From assembly GCA_033283325.1 (NCBI GenBank), contig JAWMQO010000001.1, forward strand, positions 1 to 64,000: 64,000 nucleotides of DNA. The letters run 5' to 3'. A model generated the notes under the pieces. The model was not told the origin of the DNA. It saw only the letters and a program-made list of their open reading frames with translations, and searched no databases. This document shows, in pieces, positions 44,959-53,589 of the stretch. The stretch comes from Mangrovimicrobium sp033283325. GTDB taxonomy: Bacteria; Pseudomonadota; Gammaproteobacteria; Pseudomonadales; Halieaceae. Both the position numbers and the translations under genes were made by a program. Each line of letters begins with the position of its first letter. Position 1 is the stretch's first letter.

Positions 44959-46483
44959 AGCCGTCGATCACACCATCGCAGTCGTTGTCCACGCCGTCGC
45001 TCCACTTGGGACCGCCGCGATCCTTGGCGCCAGGATTGACGCTGGGATCGGCGTCGTTGCAGTCGCCTTCCTCGGCGCACCAGCCGTCACCGTCCGCATC
45101 GGTGCAGCCGCCGCCGGTGTCGGGGCATACCGGATCGGCATCGCAATCGGGGTCGGCGCAGTCAATGTGCGTGTCGCCGTCGTTGTCCACGCCGTCATCG
45201 CAGATCTCCGGGTCGTTGCCGCCGTTGCCGCCTGCACCGAGGAACTGGGAAACCTCGGGATAATAATTGGCGAAGGCGCCGTCCACGGTTGCATTCGAGC
45301 TGCTGTCGCAGACCTCGTTCACGTTGAAACCGCAGGCCCCGCTCAACTGGCCAACCACCTCGCCGGCCGCGTTCAGCACTGGCGAACCGCTGCTGCCGCC
45401 TTCGGTCGCGCCAAAGGTGTCCTTGCTATAGATCCAGGCGCCGCGTGGCCAGCTTCTACAGGTGGTCGTCGTGGTATCCACGACATGCTCCGAGTAGGCC
45501 TGCGGGGCGCCACCCGGGTGGCTGATCCTGAACAACTGCGTACCGTTGCTTGCCGCAACCGGCTGGGTATTCCAGCCCAGGTAGACAGAACCCGCAGGCG
45601 GGTTTTGCGACAGCCGCAGCAAGGTGTAATCACTTGTGCGATTGGTGGCGATTATCGTGGAGCCGCTGGTATCCGAGTTGGCGAGAGACAGCGGGCAGGT
45701 ATTGTTGCCGCTGCAATCCGATGAACTGTACTGGAAAAATGTCTCGAGGGAGCTGGCTTCCTGGCCTTTGCTCACACAGTGATTGGCTGTCAGCAGGTAG
45801 GGTATCTCGGAAGCGTTGTCGCTATCGGCAATTAGGCCGCCGGTGCAAACGTAGTAGTAGGGGCCCGAGCGGTAGACGATGCTGGCGTAGGCGTCACGTA
45901 CCGCCTGGACATTGCCGGGAAGCGAAACGCAGGAAGCGTTTTCGACGCAGCTGGCGTTGAAGTCACAGAGGTTGCCACCCAGGTTGACAGCGCCGACACC
46001 TGCGACCCGTGCGATCCCGCGGACGGTAAGTTTGTCGCCAGCGAAGCTGTGGGTATAGCCGTCTTCGGTGTATTCGCGGGCCTGGCCTGCATCGTTGAAA
46101 ACCACAACCGAGCCTTTAACCTGTGCCAACTCCAGCCGCATCGCCGGTGCCCCCGGCACGCTGATGACCAGGTCGCTGCCCTTGCTGGACTCAGCCTGGG
46201 CCAGCGGGCGATGCACGCCAAGCCGGAAACGGCCGGTGGCATCCTTGCCGGTATCGCGCAGGATTTTCCGCTCCGCGTCCGTCAGGTTTACCAACTCGGT
46301 TCGCGCCGGACGGGCGGCGCCGGAAACACGAGCGCTCAGTGCGGTCATCTCGCTGGCCTTTTCGGCCCTGGATTGGCCCATGGTGGAAAGTTCAGGGCTC
46401 TTGCTCGCTGCGAGTAGTTGCGTGCCGGGAAAGGCTGTCAGCGCTAACACGGCCAGGACGGGAAACAGCTGAATTCGTGCCAT
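44957..46483 (-). CDS. Secreted trypsin-like serine protease with C-terminal calcium-type Asp repeats
   Basis: This 508-residue exported protein has a signal peptide (ends QLLAA), a propeptide region, and a lysyl-endopeptidase-like S1 domain (about 165-400). The catalytic triad can be placed: His in LLTANHC, Asp in SDYTLLRL, Ser in EGGSSGSPV. The C-terminal 90 residues carry MopE-like Asp-rich repeats (DGVDNDGDTHIDCADPDCDAD, DADGDGW, DGVDNDCDGVIDG) that probably bind calcium. GGGGA precedes the ATG. It is convergent with the CysK-Grx gene. Confidence 0.85.
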   Translation of the reverse strand: MARIQLFPVLAVLALTAFPGTQLLAASKSPELSTMGQSRAEKASEMTALSARVSGAARPARTELVNLTDAERKILRDTGKDATGRFRLGVHRPLAQAESSKGSDLVISVPGAPAMRLELAQVKGSVVVFNDAGQAREYTEDGYTHSFAGDKLTVRGIARVAGVGAVNLGGNLCDFNASCVENASCVSLPGNVQAVRDAYASIVYRSGPYYYVCTGGLIADSDNASEIPYLLTANHCVSKGQEASSLETFFQYSSSDCSGNNTCPLSLANSDTSGSTIIATNRTSDYTLLRLSQNPPAGSVYLGWNTQPVAASNGTQLFRISHPGGAPQAYSEHVVDTTTTTCRSWPRGAWIYSKDTFGATEGGSSGSPVLNAAGEVVGQLSGACGFNVNEVCDSSSNATVDGAFANYYPEVSQFLGAGGNGGNDPEICDDGVDNDGDTHIDCADPDCDADPVCPDTGGGCTDADGDGWCAEEGDCNDADPSVNPGAKDRGGPKWSDGVDNDCDGVIDG

Positions 46484-46629
46484 GATGGTCCCCTGTTGTT
46501 TTATTTGAACACAAGGAATAAGTGTAGCAGACAGCCCGCCGGATCAAGGCATTGGATGTAAGCGGGTGTAAGAAAGGTGTAGGGCTGCCCGGACCGTCGT
46601 TAATGTTCCCTGGCGCGGGCTGGACGTGC

Positions 46630-47004
46630 TCAGGCGCCCCGGCGGCAGAGCTGGATGGAATGCCCCCAGGGGTCCTTCATCATGACGAGGTTGGAGCCGT
46701 CCGGCAGGTGCAGGTCTTCCACCAGGGTGGCGCCGGCGGCCTGCAGGCGGACGAGATCCTTTTGCGGTTCAGGGGCGACGAAGGCCAGGTGCAATTGCAG
46801 GGGGTGCATGGCGTGGTAGTCGGGCACGTCCTTCGGCGGGTTGTTGTAGATTTCCACCTGCATCGCGCCGCCCGAGTCCACCAGGAAGTGAGTCTTTGCC
46901 GCGTCGTCCAGCGCTCGCAGTACGCGCATGTCGAAATGCTCGCAGTACCAGGCGGCAACGGCGACGGGCTCAGCGACGTTGAAGGCGACGTGTTCGATAC
47001 GCAT
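46630..47004 (-). CDS. VOC-family (glyoxalase-like) protein
   Basis: The 124-residue vicinal-oxygen-chelate protein has metal-ligand positions His5, Glu51 and His72 as in glyoxalase I, but Gln118 where the fourth ligand is Glu in glyoxalases. AGGAAAG precedes the ATG at 47004. It starts 11 bp after uxaC, so it belongs to the uronate regulon under operator 5. Because methylglyoxal synthase is encoded just across the divergent promoter, a role in handling methylglyoxal or a uronate-derived aldehyde is plausible but unproven. Confidence 0.8.
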   Translation of the reverse strand: MRIEHVAFNVAEPVAVAAWYCEHFDMRVLRALDDAAKTHFLVDSGGAMQVEIYNNPPKDVPDYHAMHPLQLHLAFVAPEPQKDLVRLQAAGATLVEDLHLPDGSNLVMMKDPWGHSIQLCRRGA

Positions 47005-47015
47005 CGATAGCTTTC

Positions 47016-48431
47016 CTAGAGCTTGTAGGCCCGCTTGGCCAGTTTGTAGGTGAGTTCTTCTGCAAGCTCCGCGGCCTCGGCCATTTCCAGGCGATGGTCC
47101 GCAACCAGTTCGGCGAGGAAGCCGCAGTCCATGCGCCGGGCCACGTCGTGGCGGGCGGGAATGGAGAGGAAGGCGCGGGTGTCGTCGTTGAAACCGGCGG
47201 TGTTGTAGAGGCCGGCGGTCTCGGTGGCCTGCTGGCGGAAGCGGCGCATGCCCTCCGGGCTGTCGTGGAACCACCAGGGCGGGCCGAGCAGCAGGGCGGG
47301 GTAGTGGCCCGCCAGCGGCGCCAGCTCCCGGCTGTAGCTGGTTTCATCGAGGGTAAACAGGATGATGGTCAGCGCGGCCTCGTTGCCGTAGCGGCTCAGC
47401 AGGGGCTGCAGGGCCTTCACATACTCGGTTTGCGAGGGAATATCGGCGCCCTTGTCACGGCCGAACTTTTTGAACACGAAGCCGTTGTGGTTGCGGAAAC
47501 TGCCCGGGTGAATCTGCATGACCAGGCCGTCTTCCAGCGACATGCCCGCCATCTCGGTCAGCACCTGGCCGCGGAAGAGTTCGGCATCCGCGGCGCTGCA
47601 GTCGCCGCCGCGAACCCGCTGGAACAGGGCTTCGCAATCCTGCGGGGAGAGGTCCGCCGTCGTCGCGCTGGGATGGCCGTGGTCGGTGGCGGTGGCGCCC
47701 ATGGCCTTGAAGAAGGCGCGGCGCGCCCGGTGGGCCGCGAGGTAGCCGTTCCAGCTGCTGGTGTCCTCGCCGGTGAGTTCCGCGAAGCGGGCGAGGTTAT
47801 CCGCGAAGCCCTCGTAGTCGGGGTCGACCACGGGGTCCGGCCGGTAGGTAGTGATGACCCGGCCGCTCCAGTCGCTCTCGTTGATCTTGCGATGGTGTTC
47901 GAGATCGTCCAGGGGTGACTCGGTAGTGGCCAGCAGTTCGATGTTGAAGCGCTCGAACAGGGCGCGGGGGCGGAAGGCCGCGGAAGCGAGTTGTTCGTTG
48001 ATGTGGTCGTAGTAGAGGTCGGCGGTAGCGGCCTCCAGTTGTACCTCGAGGCCCATGACCTCGGAGAAAACGCTGTCCAGCCACATTCGAGAAGGGGTGC
48101 CGCGCAGCAGGTAGTAGTGCTCTGCGAAACGGCGCCAGATCTTGCGACCGTCGGTTTCGATGGCGCTGCCGTCGGCAGTGGGCACGCCGAGGGATTGCAT
48201 GCTGACGCCCTGGCTGTAAAGCATGCGGAAGACGTAGTGATCGGGAGTGATCAGCAGTTCCGCGGCGTTAGCGAAGGCTTGGTTGTCCGCAAACCAGCTC
48301 GGGTCGGTGTGCCCGTGGGGACTGATAATCGGCAGGTTCCGTATGCCCTGGTACAGCTCCCTGGCGATTGCGCGGGTTCCCTGGTCCGTGGGGAACAGCC
48401 TGTCCGGGTGCATTTCAAGGGGTTTGGCCAT
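47016..48431 (-). CDS. uxaC: Glucuronate/galacturonate isomerase
   Basis: This 471-residue member of the uronate isomerase family (E. coli 470) converts galacturonate to tagaturonate, and glucuronate to fructuronate. The N-terminal metal motif ISPHGHTDPSWFADN and the region VMQIHPGSFRNHN are visible, as in the amidohydrolase-like UxaC fold. The start at 48431 lies 28 bp from operator 5, which it shares with the divergent uxaA. It is followed by the VOC gene. Confidence 0.95.
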   Translation of the reverse strand: MAKPLEMHPDRLFPTDQGTRAIARELYQGIRNLPIISPHGHTDPSWFADNQAFANAAELLITPDHYVFRMLYSQGVSMQSLGVPTADGSAIETDGRKIWRRFAEHYYLLRGTPSRMWLDSVFSEVMGLEVQLEAATADLYYDHINEQLASAAFRPRALFERFNIELLATTESPLDDLEHHRKINESDWSGRVITTYRPDPVVDPDYEGFADNLARFAELTGEDTSSWNGYLAAHRARRAFFKAMGATATDHGHPSATTADLSPQDCEALFQRVRGGDCSAADAELFRGQVLTEMAGMSLEDGLVMQIHPGSFRNHNGFVFKKFGRDKGADIPSQTEYVKALQPLLSRYGNEAALTIILFTLDETSYSRELAPLAGHYPALLLGPPWWFHDSPEGMRRFRQQATETAGLYNTAGFNDDTRAFLSIPARHDVARRMDCGFLAELVADHRLEMAEAAELAEELTYKLAKRAYKL

Positions 48432-48458
48432 GGGTCTCTGCCTGCGGTGTCACATGAT

Positions 48459-48472
48459 TGCTACCGGTGGCA
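48459..48472. promoter_or_regulatory. Predicted uronate-regulon operator 5, between uxaC and uxaA
   Basis: TGCTACCGGTGGCA lies in the 168-bp divergent gap. It overlaps a possible -35 for uxaA (TTGCTA at 48458, with TATCGT 17 bp later). Being 28 bp from the uxaC ATG, it would also cover the uxaC promoter or leader, so one site could control both directions. Confidence 0.78.
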
Positions 48473-48599
48473 TAGTACGGTATCGTGGCCCTCATGGCAA
48501 GGATGGTAGTGTCTTGGCCAGTCCTGTAACGAAGGGGGTCAGCGGCCGCAAGGCAGCTGTCGCTTCCCGGACCGGTGCATGTAGCCGGAGAGCAAGCTT

Positions 48600-50123
48600 A
48601 TGCAATTGATACGGATAAACGCGGCGGACAATGTCGCTATCGCCGTCAACGAGATACCCCGTGGCGCCCTGCTGACGGTCGAAGGGCAGAGCCTGGAGGC
48701 CCGCTCGGACATCCCGCCGATGCACAAGGTAGCCCTGGTGCCAATTTCCCACGGGGAGGCGATCCGCAAGTACGGCCAGGTCATCGGTTTTGCCAGCCAG
48801 CCGATAGCGCCGGGCGAGCACGTGCACGTGCACAACTGCAAGGTGGGAGAACTGGAGAAAGATTACGGCTTCTGTCGCAACGCGGTAACGCCGGAATTCG
48901 TGGCCGAGGCGCAGCGGGCCGCATTTATGGGTTACCGGCGCCCCGGCGGCGGTGTCGGTACCCGCAACTACATCGGTGTGCTCACCACGGTAAACTGCTC
49001 CGCGACCGTGGCCCGGGGCATTGCCGCGGAAGGCGAGAAGCTGCTCGCCGCCGCGGAGTATCCGGCAATCGACGGCATTGTCGCGCTCGGGCACAGCTCC
49101 GGTTGTGGCATGCAGGGCGATGATGAAGGCTACCTCACCCTGCGCCGAACCCTGGAGGGTTATGCCCGCCACCCGAATTTCGCGGCGGTCCTGCTGGTGG
49201 GCCTGGGCTGTGAGACCATGCAAATACACCGCCTGCTGGAAGAGACCGGCCTCGAGGGCAGCGGGCGTATCCGCCCCTTCACCATACAGGAGAGCGGCGG
49301 TACCCGCGCTTCCATTGCCCGGGGAGTCGCCGCGCTGGCTGAATTGATACCCGGGGCGGCAAGTTGCACGCGCAAACTCGTGCCGGCCAGCGAACTCACC
49401 CTCGCGGTGCAGTGCGGTGGCTCGGATGCCTTCTCCGGAATTACAGCAAACCCCGCCCTGGGTGCTGCCGGCGACACCCTGGTTCGCCACGGGGGATCGG
49501 TCATCTACTCCGAAACCCCTGAAATCTACGGCGCTGAACACCTGCTGACCCAGCGTGCCGCCACCCCGGAACTCGCCGAGGCCCTGCTGGAGCGGATTCG
49601 CTGGTGGGAAAACTACACCCGCATCAATGGCATCGAACTCGACGCCAATCCATCGCCCGGCAACAAGGCCGGCGGCCTGACCACCATCCTGGAAAAGTCC
49701 CTCGGCGCCCAGGCGAAAAGTGGCAGTACACCGATGACCGGGGTTTACCGCTACGCGGAACCGCTGCGCAGCAAAGGGCTGGCCTTTATGGACAGCCCCG
49801 GTTACGACCCGGTCTCGGTTACTGGCCAGGTGGCCTCCGGCGCGAACATCGTCTGTTTCACCACCGGTCGCGGCTCTGCCTTCGGCTTCAAACCGGTACC
49901 GAGCCTCAAGCTCGCCAGTAACCAGCGGCTTTTCGACGCGATGCGCGAGGATATGGATATCAACTGCGGGAAATTACTCGATGGCGAGATCGGCATGCAG
50001 GCCATGGGCGAGGAGATCTTCGAGCGCATCCTGGCCACGGCCTCGGGTGAACGTACCGCCAGCGAATTGCTGGGCTATGGTGACTGCGAGTTCAATCCCT
50101 GGAAGATTGGTGCGACCGTATGA
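48600..50123 (+). CDS. uxaA: Altronate dehydratase
   Basis: The 507-residue protein matches UxaA (E. coli 495). It has an N-terminal SAF-like domain (about 1-90) with ISHGEAIRKYGQVIGFA, and the main dehydratase domain with HSSGCGMQGDDEGYL, QCGGSDAFSGITANPA and CFTTGRGSAFG. It dehydrates altronate to KDG, the last step of the galacturonate branch. GGAG precedes the ATG. It overlaps mgsA by 4 bp (ATGA). Confidence 0.94.
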   Translation: MQLIRINAADNVAIAVNEIPRGALLTVEGQSLEARSDIPPMHKVALVPISHGEAIRKYGQVIGFASQPIAPGEHVHVHNCKVGELEKDYGFCRNAVTPEFVAEAQRAAFMGYRRPGGGVGTRNYIGVLTTVNCSATVARGIAAEGEKLLAAAEYPAIDGIVALGHSSGCGMQGDDEGYLTLRRTLEGYARHPNFAAVLLVGLGCETMQIHRLLEETGLEGSGRIRPFTIQESGGTRASIARGVAALAELIPGAASCTRKLVPASELTLAVQCGGSDAFSGITANPALGAAGDTLVRHGGSVIYSETPEIYGAEHLLTQRAATPELAEALLERIRWWENYTRINGIELDANPSPGNKAGGLTTILEKSLGAQAKSGSTPMTGVYRYAEPLRSKGLAFMDSPGYDPVSVTGQVASGANIVCFTTGRGSAFGFKPVPSLKLASNQRLFDAMREDMDINCGKLLDGEIGMQAMGEEIFERILATASGERTASELLGYGDCEFNPWKIGATV

Positions 50124-50551
50124 GCGAAATTTCCGGCAGCGTGTCTGCGCGCACTTTCGGGCTTGTGGCGCACGACCACAAGAAACCGGAACTGCTTGAA
50201 TGGGCTGTATCGCATCGCGCCTTGTTGGCGCCGCACAAGCTGGTGGCTACCGGCACCACGGGCGGTTTGCTGGAAGACGCGCTGGAACTGCCGGTGCAGA
50301 AGTTCAACAGCGGACCGCTGGGCGGCGACCAGCAGATCGGCGCCCTGATCTCTGTGGGAGGGCTCGATGCCCTGGTGTTTTTCTGGGACCCGCTGGACCC
50401 GGCGCCCCACGACCCCGACGTGAAGGCTTTGCTGCGTCTGTGCAGTGTCTGGAATGTGCCGGTGGCCTGTAATCGGGCTTCTGCGGATTTGATGTTTGGC
50501 AGCGAGTCGCTGTTTGATGCCGCTTATCGGCGTGATACGCCAAGTTATTGA
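50120..50551 (+). CDS. mgsA: Methylglyoxal synthase
   Basis: The 143-residue protein has the MgsA signature throughout: LVAHDHKKPELLEWA, TGTTGGLL, SGPLGGDQQIGALI and FFWDPLDPAPHDPDV, with the catalytic Asp and His positions. It converts dihydroxyacetone phosphate to methylglyoxal, normally a phosphate-recycling overflow route. Its start overlaps the uxaA stop (ATGA), so it is translationally coupled to altronate dehydratase, an unusual place for mgsA. Confidence 0.93.
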   Translation: MSEISGSVSARTFGLVAHDHKKPELLEWAVSHRALLAPHKLVATGTTGGLLEDALELPVQKFNSGPLGGDQQIGALISVGGLDALVFFWDPLDPAPHDPDVKALLRLCSVWNVPVACNRASADLMFGSESLFDAAYRRDTPSY

Positions 50552-50658
50552 AGAGGTGCTTGGGTGCATCCTCGTTCGCCAGATTTCGCTCCCGTTATCT
50601 TGTTGCCGAATCGAAGCTCCGAAACCGAACGCTCCCGGGCGGTGGTAGAGACTGGCCG

Positions 50659-50755
50659 CGAGACAGGGCTTCCCGAAAACGTACGAGGCCAGGGACGGCC
50701 GAGGACGAGCTGCCATGGATGGCGCTTTATGCGGTTTTCGGGAAGCCCTGTCTCG
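50659..50755. repeat. Structured inverted-repeat element spanning the pectinesterase start
   Basis: Perfect 22-bp inverted arms at 50659-50680 and 50734-50755 enclose smaller palindromes (GGCC-AGGGAC-GGCC and GCCAT-GG-ATGGC). This nested-hairpin layout resembles REP or MITE-like intergenic repeats of Gammaproteobacteria. The right arm lies inside the first codons of the pectinesterase gene. Confidence 0.75.
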
Positions 50756-52732
50756 TGGTCAGGCTTTGCGCCAATCGCATTGTTGTGTTTTTCCCCGGCC
50801 TTTCAAGCACAAGCGTGTAACTACGATGCTTGCGTCGGTGAAGGCCAGTATGAAACTGTCGGTGCCGCCATCGCCGCAGCGCCGAAGCTCCACAACGGTA
50901 GTTGGCAGGTACACATCCCCGCAGGTGACTACCGCGAAAAACTCCTGATCGAAACACCCGGTGTGGAGTTGATTGGCGAGGGGCAGGGTAAAACCGTAAT
51001 CCGCTACGACGCTTACGCCGGCCAGGAGCGCCCGGATGGAAGTGGCCCCTGGACTACCTGGGGTTCTGCCACGGTGATTGTGCGCGCCCCGGATTTCGCA
51101 GCCCGCGACCTGAGTATCGTCAACGACTTCGATTATCCCGCCAACGACGCTCTCCCAAAAGGGCACCCGGGCAAGATAAGCGACGCCCAGGCGGTGGCGC
51201 TGATGCTTGATGCGGGCAGCGATCGGGCGCTGTTCGAGCGCATTAGCGTCGAGGGTCACCAGGACACGCTGTTCCTGCTTTCAGGGCGCAGCCTGTTTGT
51301 CGACAGCCTGGTCAGCGGCAATGTGGATTTTATTTTTGGTGCTGGCACTGGCCTGTTTGTCGGCTCGGAGATCCGCATGCGCGGACGGGCTTCGGCGCAC
51401 GAAATAGCGGGTTACCTCACCGCCGCGAGTACGCACATCGAAGATTCTTATGGTCTGGTGTTCATCGATTGCCGGCTTACCCGCGAAGCGGGAGTGCTCG
51501 ATAACAGCACAAGCCTTGGCAGGCCCTGGCATCCCACCACGAGCTTCGGGGATGGGCGCTATGCCGACCCGGATGCGATTGGCGCCGTGGCATTTATCGA
51601 CAGCTGGATGGACGGACATATTCGGGACGAAGGATGGTCCTCGATGAAAGGAACAGCCAGGGACGGTGGGCGCGAGGAGTTCCTGCCTGGGGACGCGCGG
51701 TTTTTCGAATATGCCAATTCCGGCCCCGGGGTCTCCGGCAGTGCCGTGAGGCGGCAGTTGAGCGAGGGCGAGGTCGACGCGTACCGGGCTTTTCGTGTGC
51801 TGGGCGATTGGCGTCCTCGCATACCTCTGCCCCTGCCGCGGGAGCCGGTGGCTTACACGCCGGAGAACGAACTGCGCAAGCACGGGCAGCACTGGCCGGG
51901 AATTGCGCTGGTAGAAACTGTAAAAACGTCGTCGATTTTGCGGCTCTCAGGCGAGGTTTATGCATCGGTCGATGGCCGGGAGTTAAGAGCGGACGTCTAC
52001 TATCCGGCGAATTCTGCTGGCTCAGCCCCCGGGGTGGTGCTGGTGCACGGCGGCGGGTGGCGCAGCGGTGCGCGTGACTACCTCGCGCCTTTCGCCCAGG
52101 CCCTGGCGGCACGGGGTTATGTCGCCGCGACGGTGGACTATCGCTTGTCCCGTGAGGCGCTGTATCCGGCGGCGCTGGATGATATCGGGGTAGCGGTAGA
52201 GTGGCTGCGCGGGAACGCTCCACGCTTTGCCATGGACCCGGACAGGGTGGCCCTGCTGGGGACCTCCGCCGGCGCGCATCTTGCCAGCCTTGCCGCGGTG
52301 ACGATGAGTGTGCAGGATGATCCGCAGATGCACAGCAGCCCTGTGCAGGCCCTGGTGAATATCGACGGTGTGGTAGACATGGTCTCGCCGGCGGCGCGCA
52401 AATACGAGGACGCGCCGGACAAGACCTCTGCTTTCGGGCTCTGGATCGGCGGGCGTTACGCGGACTACCCGGAGCTATGGCGTGAAGCCTCGCCGCTCAC
52501 TCACCTGTCGGCGCAGTCGCCGCCCACCCTGTTCATCAACAGTGCGCAGGCGCGCTTTCACGTGGGGCGCGATGACTTTGTCGAGGGGCTGGCGGAGTAT
52601 GGCACCCGCGTCGAGGTGCACACCCTGCCGGACACACCGCACACATTCTGGTTGTTCGATCGCTGGTTCCCACGGACGCTGGAAATCACCGCGGATTTCC
52701 TTCGCGCGACATTCCAGGCCCCGCGGGAGTGA
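50729..52732 (+). CDS. Pectinesterase (CE8)-alpha/beta hydrolase fusion, exported
   Basis: This 667-residue protein has a signal peptide (about 1-29, ends AFQAQA) and a right-handed beta-helix CE8 pectin methylesterase (about 35-365) with GHQDTLFL (Asp179), SGNVDFIFG (Asp200) and LGRPWHP (Arg265). The 21-residue Asp spacing is as in plant enzymes. A BD-FAE/CE10-like alpha/beta hydrolase (about 400-660) follows, with oxyanion motif HGGGW and nucleophile Ser513 in GTSAG. The second part probably removes acetyl or other esters, so both pectin ester types are removed by one protein. The ATG at 50729 lies within a repeat element; the upstream frame lacks a signal. Confidence 0.83.
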   Translation: MRFSGSPVSWSGFAPIALLCFSPAFQAQACNYDACVGEGQYETVGAAIAAAPKLHNGSWQVHIPAGDYREKLLIETPGVELIGEGQGKTVIRYDAYAGQERPDGSGPWTTWGSATVIVRAPDFAARDLSIVNDFDYPANDALPKGHPGKISDAQAVALMLDAGSDRALFERISVEGHQDTLFLLSGRSLFVDSLVSGNVDFIFGAGTGLFVGSEIRMRGRASAHEIAGYLTAASTHIEDSYGLVFIDCRLTREAGVLDNSTSLGRPWHPTTSFGDGRYADPDAIGAVAFIDSWMDGHIRDEGWSSMKGTARDGGREEFLPGDARFFEYANSGPGVSGSAVRRQLSEGEVDAYRAFRVLGDWRPRIPLPLPREPVAYTPENELRKHGQHWPGIALVETVKTSSILRLSGEVYASVDGRELRADVYYPANSAGSAPGVVLVHGGGWRSGARDYLAPFAQALAARGYVAATVDYRLSREALYPAALDDIGVAVEWLRGNAPRFAMDPDRVALLGTSAGAHLASLAAVTMSVQDDPQMHSSPVQALVNIDGVVDMVSPAARKYEDAPDKTSAFGLWIGGRYADYPELWREASPLTHLSAQSPPTLFINSAQARFHVGRDDFVEGLAEYGTRVEVHTLPDTPHTFWLFDRWFPRTLEITADFLRATFQAPRE

Positions 52733-52733
52733 G

Positions 52734-53516
52734 TCATTGCAGCAGGTAGTCAGCGAGCCCCAGCTTGAGTGCGCGGATTTCAGCTACCGCCAGTCCCGCC
52801 ATTTCCCTGGCGCCAAGGGGAGAAAAGTGGGTGTTGTCGTCGAGCCCTTCGGGATAGTTTTCAGAAGTACCCGGGGAAAGGATGAGAAACAGCGGGACGG
52901 AGGCCTCGGGCCCGAGTTGCAGGAGAAGCGCGCCGCTGTCCCTGTGCATGTCGACCAGCGGGACGTCCATCTCGCTGGCGGTTTGCCGTACCAGGCCCGG
53001 GTAGGCGCCATGGGTGTCGTAAAAATTGCCTTGCTCGTCGAAGCGGCGGCGCATGACCGGCGTGAACAGTACCGGCTGTGCGCCCTGGTCCCGCGCCTCG
53101 ACGACGAAGCGTTGCAGGTTCTCGCGGTACTGGGCGGGTGGGGTGTAGCGGTCCGGCTTGTTCTCGCTGCCATCGTTGTGGCCGAACTGGATGAACACGA
53201 AATCGCCCGGCGCCAGCGCGTCGACGATCTTCTGCCAGCGGCCTTCCTCGATGAAGGTGCGAGTGCTGCGGCCGTTGCGGGCGTGGTTTTCCACCAGTAT
53301 CTCGTTGGGATCGAAATGCGCCTGCAGCATTTCTCCCCAGCCGGTCTCGGGGCGCTTCTCCGGCAGCTTGGGCGCCATGGTCGAATCGCCGGCGAGGAAC
53401 AGGGTGTGGGGCTTCTCTTGCTCCGCGGCCAGAGCCTGGCGGGTAACAAGGGCTGCCAGAGTGCAGAAAAACAGAGTGGCGAGCCAACGTGGAACGCTTG
53501 TTGCTTGCAGTCTCAT
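52734..53516 (-). CDS. Rhamnogalacturonan acetylesterase (CE12, SGNH hydrolase)
   Basis: The 260-residue exported esterase has a signal (about 1-30) and the SGNH/GDSL blocks of CE12: Ser45 in LAGDSTM, Asn114 in GHNDG, and the Asp227-His230 pair in DNTH. It removes acetyl groups from rhamnogalacturonan or pectin so that lyases and hydrolases can act. The start at 53516 has AGGAGA six bases upstream. It is convergent with the pectinesterase fusion (1-bp gap) and divergent from the KDPG aldolase gene. Confidence 0.88.
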   Translation of the reverse strand: MRLQATSVPRWLATLFFCTLAALVTRQALAAEQEKPHTLFLAGDSTMAPKLPEKRPETGWGEMLQAHFDPNEILVENHARNGRSTRTFIEEGRWQKIVDALAPGDFVFIQFGHNDGSENKPDRYTPPAQYRENLQRFVVEARDQGAQPVLFTPVMRRRFDEQGNFYDTHGAYPGLVRQTASEMDVPLVDMHRDSGALLLQLGPEASVPLFLILSPGTSENYPEGLDDNTHFSPLGAREMAGLAVAEIRALKLGLADYLLQ

Positions 53517-53589
53517 GGGGTCTCCTTGCACCGCGCTGCGGCGCGAGGCTACATTACAAACTGAAAGTTTATTACACGAGGAGTGCGGC

